Positions 38,380 to 53,542 of a stretch of DNA of 64,000 nucleotides are shown here, in pieces. The notes beneath the pieces were generated by a model. That model saw nothing but the letters and a program-made list of their open reading frames with translations, made no database searches and had not been told where the DNA came from. The stretch's first letter is position 1, and each line of letters opens with the position of its first letter. The position numbers and the translations under genes are program-made. This stretch comes from Helopsaltes ochotensis (taxonomy: Eukaryota > Chordata > Aves > Passeriformes > Locustellidae). The stretch is taken from assembly GCA_013400155.1 (NCBI GenBank), contig VXBM01000232.1:310499-374498 (forward strand), in the 5' to 3' direction.

Positions 38380-38391
38380 GTTGCTAGGCAA
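38380..38391. promoter_or_regulatory. RFX/X-box-like motif
   Basis: GTTGCTAGGCAA is an imperfect inverted repeat very close to the RFX-factor X-box consensus (GTTGCC-N-GGCAAC family). It sits about 100 bp from the GC-rich island. X-boxes near promoters often mark ciliary genes, but single matches also occur by chance and in distal elements. Confidence 0.35.
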
Positions 38392-38399
38392 AGGCACTG

Positions 38400-41300
38400 A
38401 AACTAATTCTAGAGTAATGCTGTGTCAAGTAGGGTTTTGCACAGACGAATTCAAAGACCAGAAAACAAGGAAGATTAATTGTTATTTAAATTTCCAGACT
38501 TGGATCGCTCCCATAAGCTTGACAATGAAAAATTAATAATATGGATTCATGAAGTCTGCAATAAAAAGAAAGAGGCCAATGTTATGTTCTTAACAGGCAT
38601 TAGCTAAGGGGCATGGAAAGGTTTAAACTGTTGCCATTCAGAGCAGTGATGATGAGTGAAAAGTGACACAGGAAACTTAGGGACTGTTTTTAATCACCCT
38701 TGCATAGCTGTTAAAGGCACAATAAAATGGAAACACGACATTATAAATAGAGCATGTAAAAGAGCCTTCTGTGACAGGGAGAACTGTGACAGACACCCTT
38801 ATTAGACAGGTTGGCTTAAGCATTCACTCTGTCACCCTCCCCAGTTGGTCAAATGCTCTGCCCCATCTCAAAGCCAACTCAGTTTGTTCAGCTCTGCTCG
38901 GCTGATCTTTAGGATAATATTAAAAGGGTGATTTATCAGACAGATAGTTTAAAAAGGAAAGCAAGCACCAGCACAAGAGTGTTAAGACTTTTTCAATTTT
39001 ACAGAAGGGACGTCAGCTTTGTTGTAAAAGTCTCACATGATGTGAAATACAATTTAAACAATCTGAAATAGATTTGTAGAAAAGAGACCATCTTCCCACG
39101 AAGACAGTGGGAGAAGCTGGAGCTTCCTGGAGATTTCTGGTTGTGTCAGAACTGAATTTTGCACATCTGTCTGCAAACCACTCCACAAAGAGCATTTCAC
39201 AACATTGTCCTTGCCCTGCTTTTCAAAGAATCGTAGTACCAATAATTCCCACTGAAGTTACTGGGAACATGCAACCAGTTAAAGGAAACTGAATGTTTAT
39301 GTAATTTATGAAGAATAAATTATCATCAATTCATTTAGTCTTGAAATGTGGCCTGCAACCATACTAAATTCTAGATGTTATTCATAATTTACAGCAAGAG
39401 TTTTACCGCAAAACCTGAAAGCTTTAAAAAAAAAAAAAATTCCTGATTTTTATAATTCACTTTGGAATCTTATTTTCCTGCCAGATACGAACTGTAATAT
39501 TGAACATAAAAAACAACTATCATTCAGAGTGAGCTCTGAAGAATTGCAAATTTGTTTCCAGCTGTTATTTCCTCTAGCTATTACATCACCGATGTGCACA
39601 CATTTATTTTACTTAAAAACTTAATGTATTTAAGGCCACAGTTAAAGAAAATGGGGTCTCCTTCTAATGACTTGTTAGCAATACCTGCTCCTCATAATCA
39701 TACAACAATATCTAGCATGTAGCCCATAAAAAGGAATATTGGTGCTCACGTAATTTAAATTTCTTATTCTTCTTTCCTTTCCCCAAACGTGCACTATGTT
39801 CACTTAATCTCACTTGTCATTCTCAGAAATGTTTAAAATAGTGAAAAGAAACTTCTTACGGAGAAAGATGATTTCCCTTAAGGTTAGGCATAACTGAAGT
39901 ATTCCAAGGAATAATATCTATAGTGCTCAAAGATGAAGGATCTTTCACAAGACCTACAGTTTTGGACATTTTTATTTACATTCTTCTTCCAAAGTGAGGC
40001 AGAATATCAACCCTTAAGAACAATGAATTTTCAGTAGGTGACCCAACAGAATTTAAGAAAAAACCCCACAAATAATTAAAAAGCTCACTAAAATCTTGAA
40101 AAGAAAATCAAACAGCAATTAAATATTATTATATTCAAGTGTGCACTTAATACATGTAGTAAATCGTCCCAGTACACAGATGAGAGTGCAAAGAAGAAGT
40201 TCACATATAAGTCAACCAGCGTGCACTTCTGCAAATAGACATGCCTCCACCACACCAGGAGGCAGCTGTGTGCACAGTAGATCAAACCCTTCATATGTCA
40301 TCTCCTAAGATTAAAAAGGAACACATAGCAGTATCATACTGTTATTATCTTTGCTTTTTCAAGCTGTACATTTTTGTTCTGTTGCAAACCAATCCATTCT
40401 CATGGCTTAGAGGAGCTGCAGACAAGCCATAAAATTATGCCACTACTTCCTTGCCTTTTCTATTTTACTGTATCCAACAGTTTTTAAAGGAAATACATTT
40501 GAAAGTTTTTTTTCTCAACAAATATCTCTTCATATAAAGATTGTCTGTGAAATAATTAAAATTGCTCAATGCTAACCAAAAGGATTGCACAACACGGACA
40601 AATAACCCCCTAGACATAAGGACATGGCAAATGACAGGATGTCAAAAGCAAAAGGAGGGAGACACCTGCAAATTAATTCTGTCATCTGCTCCCTGCTCAC
40701 CCACTCACATCACGTGGGGCTGAAGAATGAGGGACCTCACCTCAGCAGGGTGGTGAAAGGATTGGAAGAAAGAACAAAGCAGCAGCTGATCATAACAGTT
40801 ACAACTGAAAATTGGAAGAGAAAAGCACAGGGAAAATTGAAAAACTGAAGTGAAACACAGAGATGGAGAAAGAGAGGAGATAAAGCACCCCAGGCAATTA
40901 AAGAGGGAGGACTGCATTAGAAGAAAAGCAGGGGTTAGCTTTAGTGTCAAAGGCAGCAGCAGATTTACATCTGAGGGACCCTCTGTGCCAGGGCACACTG
41001 AGGGGACTGAGGGGTGGCACTGCTGCTTCTGAGCCTGTAGAGCAATTCCCCAGTTCTGGAAGAGGAAGAAGGCAGGTACAGGCATGAGTGATATGCACCA
41101 TACCTGCTGAACTCCACTGGAAGGCTGCCAAAAAGTGAACACAGTTTCACAGTTTCACAGAGGATTAATTAAACTATGAGCAAACTACCATTGCTAAGCA
41201 AATCCTCCCTTCTCCCTGTGCTTGAGAAACTGGAAGAGGAAAGACTGAAGTGCAGAGGTCGTGCAGGAGCACCCATCACCCGGAGGATGGCTTTATGGCT

Positions 41301-44300
41301 CTGGAGGATCCCCTGGGATGTTTGCTGCTCCCTTCACGTGGACAAACCAAACTGCTCCTGCTGCACTACAGGCTAAAACATAAAAGAATGGAGCAACCAA
41401 CAGGGAAATTGTCTGTATTTCTTGCAGGCGTTTCCCAGTGGTGTTAGAGCAGGTCCTAACATCGAGATACAAATGCCTGGCTGAAAATCTGCAGTTTACA
41501 TGATAGCATGCCTTTAAGGAAATAGTTGTGTGGAGAAGGGCTACATTTGGGGGAATCTTAGGGTATCCTTATCAATTGCTTTCCCTCCTTGGGAGCAGGT
41601 ACTACTAGCGGTGTAAAATGATAGCTTGATTGTTGGAGTACTTACATGGCTTTAATGAGTAGCTGCTTAAATGGTCCAGCAATTCCACACACAAATATTT
41701 GACCCCAGGGCTACAGTAATTAGACCTCCCAATTACAGAAAGTAGTCTTTTTTTCTTTTGCTTTGCACTTGGACTGTTCCTTTTATTATTTACTCCATAT
41801 CCTTTCCCACTGTTTCCCTCTGGAGCTTCAGGTGATTGTGGAAAATGACAGAGGGAGATGTACATTACCCACACATGTGAGGGAAAAGGGTCTATTTATT
41901 TACAAACTTGGCAAACAAAATACAGGAACTGTGGAGAAGTTTATGTGGAAAAGTTCCAGGTAACTTTTTTTTTCCTAGAAAAGTGCAAAAAGGGATGTGG
42001 GCTAAAAAATGGGGCCCAGAGCTAGAGGTTATGCATTTGTCCATAGTTAAATGTTTAAATCCTGACCTTTTAAGTGTCAATAACTGCTGTAAATGTTTAT
42101 GAGAGGGGAAAATGGAAATTCTCGTCTAATACAAGTCATGCCAGAAACATATTTGCATTGTCTACGGCGATATAGAAACCGTATCAAGCGCAGCCTGATC
42201 ATATTAAAATTTTTAATTACAATGCAACTATGAACAAAGTCTTTGGATGTTTCTTCATGAAGTCCAACTCAAGACACACATTCCAGTACTTAAAAACTCT
42301 TGCTGTTTATGGTAAGGGATTCATTAAAGTACTTTCAAAATACAAATTCTGTATCTTTCATATAATATTTGCAAATCTGCTTTAAATGTGTGTTTCTCAG
42401 TGCAGATAATACTACAACAGAATTAGAAAAGAAGAAAGTAATCTCTGTCTAATGAATAACAACATTTTCAACTATTTGGACGAGCTAAAAATACAGAGCT
42501 TGGATGAGGAAGGATAGCTTTGAGCTAAAAATAGCAGAAACAAAAAATATTTAAGACAAAACAAGCAAAAAAATCCCAAATCATTCTTAAGAATTTGTGC
42601 AGAGCTTTAGTATTTATAACCTCTTTTCCCAAGCAGAAGTTCAAAACACAAAGAGGACATGAAATTGATAACAAAGGAAAGATGCCAAGAATGTACAAAA
42701 TAGAAAGAATTCCTGCATTCCTTCTGTGAACATGGAAGTCCTCCCTCTGAAGCAATTTATCTTGGCTGATGAGGGATTGGTGGGTGTGCCCAAGACAAAA
42801 CTCGTCAGACAAAGACATGTTTGTTTGCTTTTCATTTATCTTGAAGTCAAAAGCGCAATATGTGACAGTGCCAATGTGGGCCTTTCCAGATCCTCAGTCT
42901 GCAGTGAAGAGATGAGATGAAGAGAAATTTTCTTCCAAAGGGAGGACAGGTCTGTAACCAACTCCATGGTTATCATAAATTTGTATAATAAGTAGCCTTT
43001 GGAATAGCTGTACAAGCATAGTGAAAAGCATTTTAAACAGATAAGACAAATAAAGCCTGAAAGCAGCATCAAAGACAGAGGTGACACAGTCTGTTTCACC
43101 TCCTACAGTAGCATAATTGCCCACTCATTGCTACAATTGTTAGACTATAGGGCCTTGTTCCCTGCAGTGATGTTCCACCCCAAAGAAATGTACATCCTTA
43201 ATTTAGCATAAATTAGTCACTCAGAACTCACTCCAGCTAAAAACTCAGGCCTAACTGGAAGAAAAACTTTCTTATTTTATGTTCTTGATTCCATTCTTGC
43301 ACACACTAAAAATCTGTCTTTGAATGTGAGATATTATCCAAAATTAATAGCTTTGAGAACACGACAACAGAAGTTGTTGCTTAGGGAGTAAGAAGATGGA
43401 ATGGGTGAACTGATACATATATTTTTTTAATTTCAATTGTCCGTGTTTCCATGTGGACAAAAGTTGACCCTGAAGGCTGCATTCCCAGTAAGATAAAACA
43501 GAGTACAATAAACTTTCTGTTTAGAACAAGATTAAAGATCTCTGGAAGACAGAGAGTCAACATTTTACTTCAAAGATAGGTACGCAAATTTATTCTGACA
43601 AAACAAAACAACATAAAGTGAAAAGTCAGAAAGAATTGTCTTGGATCTCTACTAATCAACATTGCTTTTCTCAAAACAGAAATCCAAGCAATCCGTCATC
43701 AGAAATTCTTTATAGATGAACGGCATGTTAAGTGACCAGTTCAAATCAATTTATCAGTGCCACATCTGGATTTTCATGCATTACATCTGATATTATTTTG
43801 TGTTTCTAACTGAACCTTGTTTTAAGATGCAAAGAGCATAGAATTAATGGACATTGATTTTCAGAGCACTGGACATTGATCTTCACTCTGTTTTGTACAG
43901 TCACAATTTCAAGGCAGAATTTCTGGAAATTGGGAAGTTTTGAAATCCTGAATTATTGCTACACCACTCAGGGTTAAATTCTACCTTATCTGCTTTTGAT
44001 AGATTGACAACAAGAATAAAAATAGTACCAAGATAATCTTTTCTCTTAGAGAAATGTGACTAATTCTAGTTACTTTTATACCCTTATTAATTTCTTGGGA
44101 TTAGTAGTTTTAAGCTACGCAAACTAAAATGTATTATCTGATGCAATCATTTGATGAAATTAATGGGCTGAGTTATTACTACAGAAAATGAGTGTTCAGT
44201 ACCCCAGGGAATGATGGCCTTATGAGGCGATAGCAAGGCATTGCTTTTTTGTCCAGAATTTAATAGTTACATAATATTTGCTGTTACCCACCCATATATT

Positions 44301-47300
44301 AAAACACATAATGCAGTTGGTATTTAACTTGAATTTGTCTCATTTCTCAGAATAGGCCATGGGGATTTTATTTATTTACAGAGGCATTGAAGAAAAAAGA
44401 TATCCACTGCAATTGCATAATTCCTGGTCAAGACCTAGGGCTGGCTTTAGGCTTTATGAGCTTTAGAGGACTCACAGCCTCCCTGTTGGAGTGTGCCAAA
44501 TCCTACCAAAGCCTGAATTTTAGCCCTGCCATCCTCAATCCTGGATAGAATTCTATTGCAGTTTTTAGTAACAAAATCAGAGGAAATCCCTCAAACTCTG
44601 TGGCAATAAATGGTATTTGATAGTTTGTCCATGGCCTATTTACCACATGAAGAACCCACAAAGAAGGGTGAGGTTTGTGCCTCCCAGAAGCAAGACAGGG
44701 AAAAAAAGCTGCTGCCTAAAAAAGATGCTACAAGGAATTAATCGTGAGTTTCAGAAGAAATAACAATATAGTTGGTTTTGTTACAATCCCTTTTTTCCTG
44801 CCTTCAACCAGTTCTATCTCACATGCCTGTTATTCAAATATTTGAAGATCACTATAATGCCCTAGACCACTATAAGAAGCATTTCTGTTTTCAGAGGTAG
44901 GTCAGCAACAGAATGTTGTAGATGGAATGTAGGCTCTCTCATGCAACATCTGACATTTATCTTTTAAGCAGACAGTGACTGCCTGGCATAAAATAAATGG
45001 AATTATGTAGCAAAGCCCAGTAACAATGGGGTTAGAAGGAAATTTTGAACCGAATGCAGTGCAGCTAGTTGTTCTTTTCTACAGGTTTTACTCCTAAAGT
45101 ACAGAAACCTTGGAAAAATTATATCTTTTCATTAACATTCATATAAAATGCAAAAAATTATAAATATGCTTTTAAGCTACTTTAAATATAATGCCTTAAA
45201 TCTTATTAAAGACTTCAGATGTAATTGTTCTGTTGTTTGTCTCATAACGCTGTGCCTCTTAACTTTATATGGTTACAAAGGGGATTAATTCTGCTTTAGT
45301 CCTTTGTTTTCTTTTGCTAATAAAGACCAGACTTGTTTATTCATTTTCTTTCAAGTACTTCTGTTTCTTATAGCATGAGCTCATTCAGATGTAATATGGA
45401 AAATCAGTATAAAAGTCTAGATGGTTCAGGTAAACTACAAAAATTTGGACAACTGAAGAATCATCATAAGCTTCAGGAATCATTAATTCCTCTTTTTTTC
45501 CCTCCTACATTTCTCATATTGCTTCTTATATCTTTCTGTCTCTATATTTTGCTTTTATTTCAAACTAATAGAAACTTTTTTTCTCTTCTCCTAACTTCAT
45601 ATGCTTTCCTCTCAGAATCCAATTTTCTCTTTCCAAAATATCCCCTACAACTGAGAATACCTTACTATTAAGGGCTTATAAGTCCATCTCCTTTAAAAGT
45701 CATCTTGACAACATGGATGTACATTTCCAGAAAAGCCCATCTGATCCTTCTGCCAGCTGAAAGCCCTTGTGGATGTGTAGATCTTTGCTGTTATGCATGT
45801 GTAGGTGTATGGTAGATGTGGCATATCTAGATCAGGTCCACCAGTAATAACTTTATACATTTTGAAAAGAAAATTTAAAAAGAAAAAGATATTTTGTAAA
45901 ACACTAGAGTAGAAGTGCCTCCAAAGTTTAAAAATAACATAAATATTAATTGAAATGATTTTGTATTGCGTGCCCCTAGCCTGTGCTGTGAATCTGAATA
46001 CAGCAGAATTATGAACAAAAAGACCAGCTTAGGTAATTGCCAAAATGAAACAAAAATGTGCAACTGAACTGAAGTGTTAGAATCAATCAGTTTTTAGTAC
46101 TCTCTTCTGTTGCAGAATCCCAAAATACTAGTTACAAATAGGAGCTACATAGTTTACCTTGACAATATTCCTTTACATTCTCTAGCTATAATTCTATTTT
46201 AAGGAAGAAATACTGTTAAAAAAGATCATGAAAACAGGTCTTTTAATTGTATTCTTCTGACGACAGAGACACCTCTGACCTGTCATTTCCCAGACTACAG
46301 CTTATGTGCATAATAATGAAGCTCTCACTTGCTATTGACGAAAATTTTCATTAACTTAATGAGAGATAAGCCCTTAGAATGTAAATACCAGAAATACCAG
46401 AAATCTTACTTATGGATTTTTCTTTTTTTTTTTACTCATCTCATGCTATTGTCTAAAGCAGGATGAACAAAACATTGCTATGCTGCTTATACAGACCTTC
46501 ATGCAGATTTTGTGACTTCATCTCCCCATCCCCTCTAAATGCACCATGTCCTAAGCACCGCACAGCTCTGCTTGTACATGCACGTGGTACTAACAGGTTT
46601 AAAGTAGGAAGTGATGGTGATGTGATAGCAAATGAATGTTGGCAAAATGTCAAATGTCCGGTGTAAAATTTTATGAGCACGCACATTGCAACGTAATGTG
46701 GACGCAAGCCATCCACTGTAGCTCATTTTGGCAGAAATATTAGAAAAATATATAATTTTAGCATATATTACAATTCACTTGCAGGTACTTAAAACACATC
46801 CATCAACCTCCCCAGAAAGGTCAAAGGAACACATGGGCAGAGCAGATAGAAGAGAAACTGGTGCATCCAAAGACACTGGTTGAAAACCAACAGACAGATG
46901 AATCAAAGCTCTTGCACAGGTTCCTCAGTGCTGACTAGGAGTATAAACATGTCTAAAATCAAGGAAATGTAAGTGAGCAGGGCTTTGCTGATGCTACTGA
47001 TGTTACTGCCAGCAGGCTGTGCAGAGTCAAGCACTTCTGAACCAAATCTCTGTAAACCAAATCTCTGTGCACACTGACTGCATTACAGACACTCAAACAC
47101 ACCTCTGAAACATCTTTATAAATATACTCTAGTCTACTAAGTGTAATATAGGCAATGTATAGTGGACACTCATAACAGCAGGGCAAAAAGCACAGTAGAG
47201 TTGAAAATATTGTTAAACCATTTCAGATGACCGGTTTTAAAAAGAAGAAATCATTATATTACCCAATTTTATACTTCTAAACACATAGTCATTGGCAATT

Positions 47301-50300
47301 AGCAGTTTTCAGAATGGATGGATATATAAATCCAAAGAGTTATTGTATTAACTCTTATTTATATCATCAGTTCCAGTTCACAAAAGGAAATGTGACATTT
47401 GCCACACTTAGAGACCTGTGGTGTGCAGTGTTTCTTCATGACCCAAAAAATCAAATATTTTAGTTGGCAGAAAACACTTGATACCTGGAAGAATTGACCT
47501 CTCGGAATATTCATCTCTAGACATTATTTAATCACAAAGCAATATAATATCTGTGAAAAAAGGGGAACCTAGCCAAGGCTTTGAGATCCTCTGCTATAAC
47601 TGTCAAACCCACTAACTGTCAGACAAAAGTCTTTTTAAAAAAATGTGATACCCCTCAATGCTCTATCTGTCCAGGACTCATTAGGAGTAAGTGATAAGAG
47701 ACATTAACATGGGAGATATTTTTAATGAGCTTGCACATTGTGTGTCTGCAGGCAGCCTGACCCCTTCATGTGGCCCTTGGGTTCCTGTCTTACCAAAATA
47801 AGTCTCCTCTCATGCAATTCTGCTCCTTTGGCTTTTGTCAGCACTTTACAAGCTGTAATGAAACAACTAAAATAAAACCCAAATAAAATCCTGCTAAGTA
47901 CCAGCCAAAACATTCATTAAGGCTGCACAAGAGTGTCCAAACACATCCAAGTCCCCCAGATAACAACAGGTAAAGTTGCTTTCACAGCAGAGGTTGTACA
48001 TCATGTGCAGAGTGTCTTAACACCTGCTGCTAGTGACAGGTCAACAGCAGGCAAAACCAGTGTCCTGTACCAGACCCACAAAATCCCTATCATAGGCTTT
48101 GGCTGGTCCATAGAGTCAGCTTCAGGCAGAAGCTGATGGAGAAGACCACTGATCATGGAGTGGAAATGTAACACTGATTGTCAAAGGTGCCTTGGGAACA
48201 CTGCCCAAGACACTTGAGAACCACCTCAATGACTTTTTCATTTGTCTCCAGAGTTTCCAAACGTCTAGACTTACTATCTTGAAAATGTCAGTATCAGACA
48301 AATTTATGGTGAGAAGCAAAGTTCATGAGATAATGTGGGTGGGGAAAAGAGGATGTTGAGGGGAGGGAGAGGGAAGAGAGATAGTAAGTCTAGACTTTAT
48401 TTTTAATATATCTTCCATTTTGTGACATCATCTTGACTTCTAATGATCTGGTTGATCTTGAGCTCATGAGGAAATAAATCCAGTTCATAGACAATGGCAT
48501 CAGTTCATTTGACTATGATACAAATTGATAAAAACAACAAGCTTTGATTTTAACCAGTTTGAGCATCCAACAGCTAGGGATTCACCGTGATGCACATATA
48601 GCTAATGCCTAACTCAAACAAAGTATAAATTCAAAGTTGCTGAGAAAGACAGCAAGCCAGGGTCACACAGAAATCCATAAATATGATGCTAAACGACGAA
48701 GGATTTCCGTAAGTGAGTCCTTCAGTCAAAGCTGGGACTAAAAGTAATATAGATGACTGTACTGCCCAAGGTTCCTTCCATTCTTAGCATTCATCAGTCC
48801 TTAATTCATGGGGGTGTTGAACTTTGGTTGCACTATACATATTGTACATATTCCTATTCAGCCTGAAAGCAATTAAGGCTTAAAAATGTGCCCGTTTCAC
48901 CTGATGGACAGATTGACCATAAGCTTCCAACCTGTCTGGCTAAACAAAGGAGAAAGGCAAACCTGAAAACATTAAAGGGCTTAAACCTTCCCTTTGATTG
49001 TCATTAAGTGATTTACATCTGGAAAAGGCATCAGAGAACATAATGTGACAAAACTAATAGGTTAAGATGTTTGCAGGACAAGAACAATCCTTATGCTATA
49101 GACAGGAAATATTCAACTCAGAATAAAGTTTAATGAGGGCAAAATAAAGCTTAGGCATGTGGAAATGCTCCTCTTTGAGGATATTCTTTATACCAATTAC
49201 CCTTCAAAGGTAATGCGTTAATGCTTTTGGCAAAAGATTACAATTAAATCAGATGAATAGTTTCCAATGTTTTTGCATTTAATGTGCTCAAAAAATGTTC
49301 TTTTGCTCATAGTATAAATCTGTCACCCTTTTATTTTGGCAATACATAGATATAGTGATTTCAATTTTGCCAAGAATTTAAAAACATCTCAGCCCATGAA
49401 TCTAGTTTATAACATGAGAAATAATTAATTTGTTTTCATAATTGTTTTTTGTTTTCCAAGAATATCACATGGGGAGAAAAATTGCCCGTTAATTCCTACT
49501 TGTTTTCCTATTTCTTCCAGAGACCTATTTTCTTATTTTTATCATTAAAATATTGTCCTTAAAGATTGACAAATGTCTTGAGCTTTACAGACTCTTCTAA
49601 TTTCTCTCTAAAATATTCTTTTGCATTAATGTGCTTCTGATATTAGCACAGCAATGAAGTAACACAACACAATAATTCCCTAATAAAGCTCAATTTTGGG
49701 ATACAAAAAAAGAACACTGAGTGTAAAGTGGAGAGACATCTGAGTTGGGATAATTGTCAGTGTTTAACATCCCACATATGACCTCAAAAGTTTAACCCTG
49801 AGTTTCAAAAACAATGCTCTAATAATTTTTTTTCCTCCCACAAACTTTAGTAATAGCAGTACGGCATTTTTTTCCTTTCTGGATGCGGAGATTCCTTTTC
49901 TCAGGAAAAAAAAAAAAAGGTACTTAATAAGGTGATAAAGATCACCTTGAAAAGATTCAGGAGATGAAATGCAGAACAAAGAAATGAATGCACTAAAGTA
50001 ACACGAGCAGGAGTTGAAATCCCCCATCTGATAGAAACCTTAAACTCTGGATTGCTCTTTCTCTCACAACTTTTCCTAATCTGCCCTCACCATTTCAAGT
50101 TCTCCCATGTTTGCTCTACCCTGCTCTGCACAGGAAGCCCCACCTTTGCAGGACTCAGCAATTCAGCCTTTTTTCTGACCTGAGTTCTTCCCCAAAAGAA
50201 GGCTGTGCCCAGTGGAATTATACTCCACTGAGGTCTCTTGCAAGCACTTTCGGGTCACAGAAAGTCATCCATAGAAACAAGTGGCAGTTGGGAGATAATG

Positions 50301-53300
50301 GATATTTATTCAAACAACAGAAGAAAATTGTGATACAGGAGAGAGTCACAGGAAAGAACCTCAAAGAGGAGGAAGACTGGCCATCCTGTGTCTTCAAACA
50401 GAAGAAGGTTTTAAAAATCCCTGTCAAAAGAGTTAGAGGAAGACAATTTTATGTAAGGATGGCAAGCAAAGGACAGCCTGGGCTGGGACAAAGCAGCCTC
50501 AGGCAACAGGTGGTGATGGAAGGATTCCTGACAGTTTAGCTCAGGAAGACACTTGCCCCTTTCATATTATCTATACTTTGAATGAAATAGCCAGAAATTA
50601 CTGTGTTGAACAGGGTTTTTTTGGGTTAAAGAAAAACACAAAAAAGACATTTATGTTAAGAATAGGTTTAAACTTGTGTTTTCAAAACACACAAGTGAAC
50701 CAACAGGACTTCTTCTTAATCTAAGTTTTTTTGGTTTTCTAGAGATTAACATTACTTACCAAACCAGTATAAATAGAAAATAGCAATATGAAAGGTATAG
50801 TACTCTCAGATGCCCAAATCCTGGCTGGATTTGACCTCTGCTTCCTAGATCCCAGTTATTTTGCATTGCAGTTCTCAGCTCTTTGCGTGATTCCTGTTGC
50901 ATTACTTAATGTACTCCTTTAACTTTTAACTGCCATGCTGTCCAAAATCCTCATTTTTTACATATTATAATTGTTTATAGCTTTAGTTTTGCAGGAGGAC
51001 AGGATCACGTTAATGACAAGAGAGTATACCTTCCCTTTGTGTCCTAGTGTATTACAAAGAATCTACAGGTAAATTCATATATACAACCAGCATTTTATTC
51101 CTTTCCCATAGTGAGGAAAGACTCACTTGAAATGTGCCATTCTCCCTGCAATTACAATGAAAATAAAACACATATACTATGTCAGCTATCAAAAGAAAAG
51201 GAAGAAATTTGTACCTCTTAATGGTATAGCAGTCTATTAAATTAGGCAAAGAAGATGGATTTGAGTGGAAACAATGTACTTTTTCTGCTCAAATACTGCC
51301 ACAAATCTGACTCAACCTAAGTGCTTTATTCAGAATTAGTGTCAGGAGCCAATGTCCTGATGCTCCTACTCCCTTTTCCCATCACAGTCTTCAGCACTGA
51401 GGAACCCTCACTCATTCCTGGGCTTTGAAGTGCATCCTCAGCCAGAGATCCACATCCTATCACACACCCTTGAGGAATTTGGTGTTATTTACCTTCTTAA
51501 CTACTATATTTTTGTGTAAGAGTAGAACAGGCATTCTAATTATAAATACCTGTAGACATTTCCAACGCTCAGGTTTTCCAGTAAAATTGCTGTAAATTTA
51601 GAAGAGATTATCAGTCTTAAACCATGTCTTCAGTGCCTGTTGCTGCTCTTCATCCTTTTTGCTACCAAGTCTTTTGGATATTGCTGTCATTCTTTGCTTT
51701 TACCTAAGGCAGAAGAACCTGTATTCCTGTTTCATCACTGTGGCCTGATGTGCCTAGCATTGTTTCCTGGGATATGGAATGACCAGAAGCCTGTGGGTCA
51801 CAGGTTAAACTCTCTGGGATATGTGCATACATTTTAATCCCAATTTTGATTTTCAGGACATTCAAGAACTTCGAGGCTCAGCTGAAAGAAGTGTATTGTC
51901 CTATTATAGAAAAGGGGGGATGGGAGGGGGAAGCGTATAGAAAACAGTTTTCTGAAAGGCAGCCTCTTTTCTGCCAGGATCATTTCAAAATACCAGCTGA
52001 ATTGCAAGTACAATTTCTGTTCCTTGCACCCCTAAGTGGACTTGACTGTGGATTCAAAAAAAAATATACCTGTTTATTCTCTAAGGGAAGACTATTTAGA
52101 ATAAATGTATGCTTACAATTACAGTAATGCTTAGAAACCTCAGTTATGAAAGGATTTGGTTTGGGGTTTGTTTTTTTGGGTTTTTTGTATATAAATTGCA
52201 GTAAAATCTAATGAATTGTGTCGAAAAATGCATGATTTTTGCATTCACATCATATTGCTCCTTCTCTGTTCACAAAGTCTCATAAGTGTAACCAAGACAG
52301 ATCAAGTTTCACTGAGAAAATTAGCCTAAGAGAAAAAGCAGAATTCCCTTCCACTACCACCCTTTCTGCTTCCCTCACACACTCACAAGAGAAAGACTGA
52401 GGTAATATCAGCTGCACAGAGAAGGAAGAAATGAGATCCAATCTTGACATTTCATGCTACATGTAGACTATGTATTTATGAGAGCTTTACATGTGCTCAT
52501 ATTTGTCAATAAAAATATGGCTCTACTTAAATTCACAGAAACTGTGAAACACACCGAATATTGCCTTCACTTTTTACTTATCCTCTAAATTTTGTCTTCA
52601 TATGAAGAAGAATGAAGATTACCTGTCAAAATAAAATGCTATAAGAATGAAATATACAGCATGTACTGTGGGAAAGTACTTGGTTTCCCTACAGATGCAG
52701 CAGCTGGTGTGCACTGCTCACAAGTGCTTATTTTATACTGCCAGAAAAATAAAATAGTTTATGGTATATTTCAAGTGAAGACATCTTGAATTTTTCACAT
52801 GCTTAGTATTTCCTATTTTTTACTTTAATATTCATAAGTCTTCTCTGAAAATTAGCATTTTTGTGCGAAAAGGTTAATTTTTATCTCTCTTTCCCATTCA
52901 ATGTAATATTAGAATTACACAGCAAGGAAATTAAGATGCCTTTTAAATCCAGCTTCAAGTATCTACACACTTCATGTTAAGCTCCACTGCTTAATTTAAT
53001 ATCTGTACAGGACTGGTAAACATTTTACACAGTAAGTTATGTAGCCTAAGGGACAAAGCCACAGCATTCAGAAGGTGGTATAATAGGTCTGAAGGATGAC
53101 TGTACACTTGAGAGGAGGCAGAAAAACCCAAAGCAAGGAAATCTTTACCACAGTTGCCAGAAAATAATGTAGTCGCTATGTGACTACACCCTCTGGCACT
53201 CTCTTCTGTTAGGACAGGAGAGAAGTCTACAGTACTGTCATGGTCCACAGGCTACAAATGTTCCCAATGTAGCTTTGTATTCAAAGCTTTTGACAAAAAA

Positions 53301-53542
53301 GGTCAACAGCTGTGGTTCACTGAAAGTCTGGGGGCAATAATTCAGCGTTTTAATGACATAAATGACAATAGTTTTTCAACAAGAGAAAGAACAGAGAGAG
53401 AGGAGAGACAGCAAAAATGGAAAATAAAATTAGTCTTATTTCATTTCCTTTCTATGTTACTAGTTGGAATAAAACATAAAATAGTGTTCCAAATTCCCTC
53501 AAGTGCTTAAACTCATTCTTCAAAATGAAAAGCGTTAATTAC
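38400..53542. other. Intron-like or intergenic stretch, no supported gene
   Basis: AT-rich unique sequence. Short ORFs on both strands show no paired splice sites or family resemblance. A 28-nt minus-strand segment at 46158-46185 (LENVKEYCQ) has an acceptable acceptor and a strong donor, but its phase fits none of the other candidates. A GC-richer patch at 40.85-41.45 kb has multi-frame ORFs typical of low stop density. Confidence 0.4.
47040..47068. repeat. 14-bp direct duplication
   Basis: AACCAAATCTCTGT occurs at 47040-47053 and again at 47055-47068, separated by one base. Small local duplication in noncoding DNA. Confidence 0.8.

Noticed and set aside
37768..38400. Long ORFs (up to 210 residues) across 37.8-38.4 kb and across 21.3-21.7 kb
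   Set aside because: Most of their length is the N gap, so the open frame is an artefact.
50111..50539. 142-residue plus-strand ORF
   Set aside because: No recognisable domain, no splice pairing, and no CpG or promoter context. Length alone is not enough in a 64-kb window.
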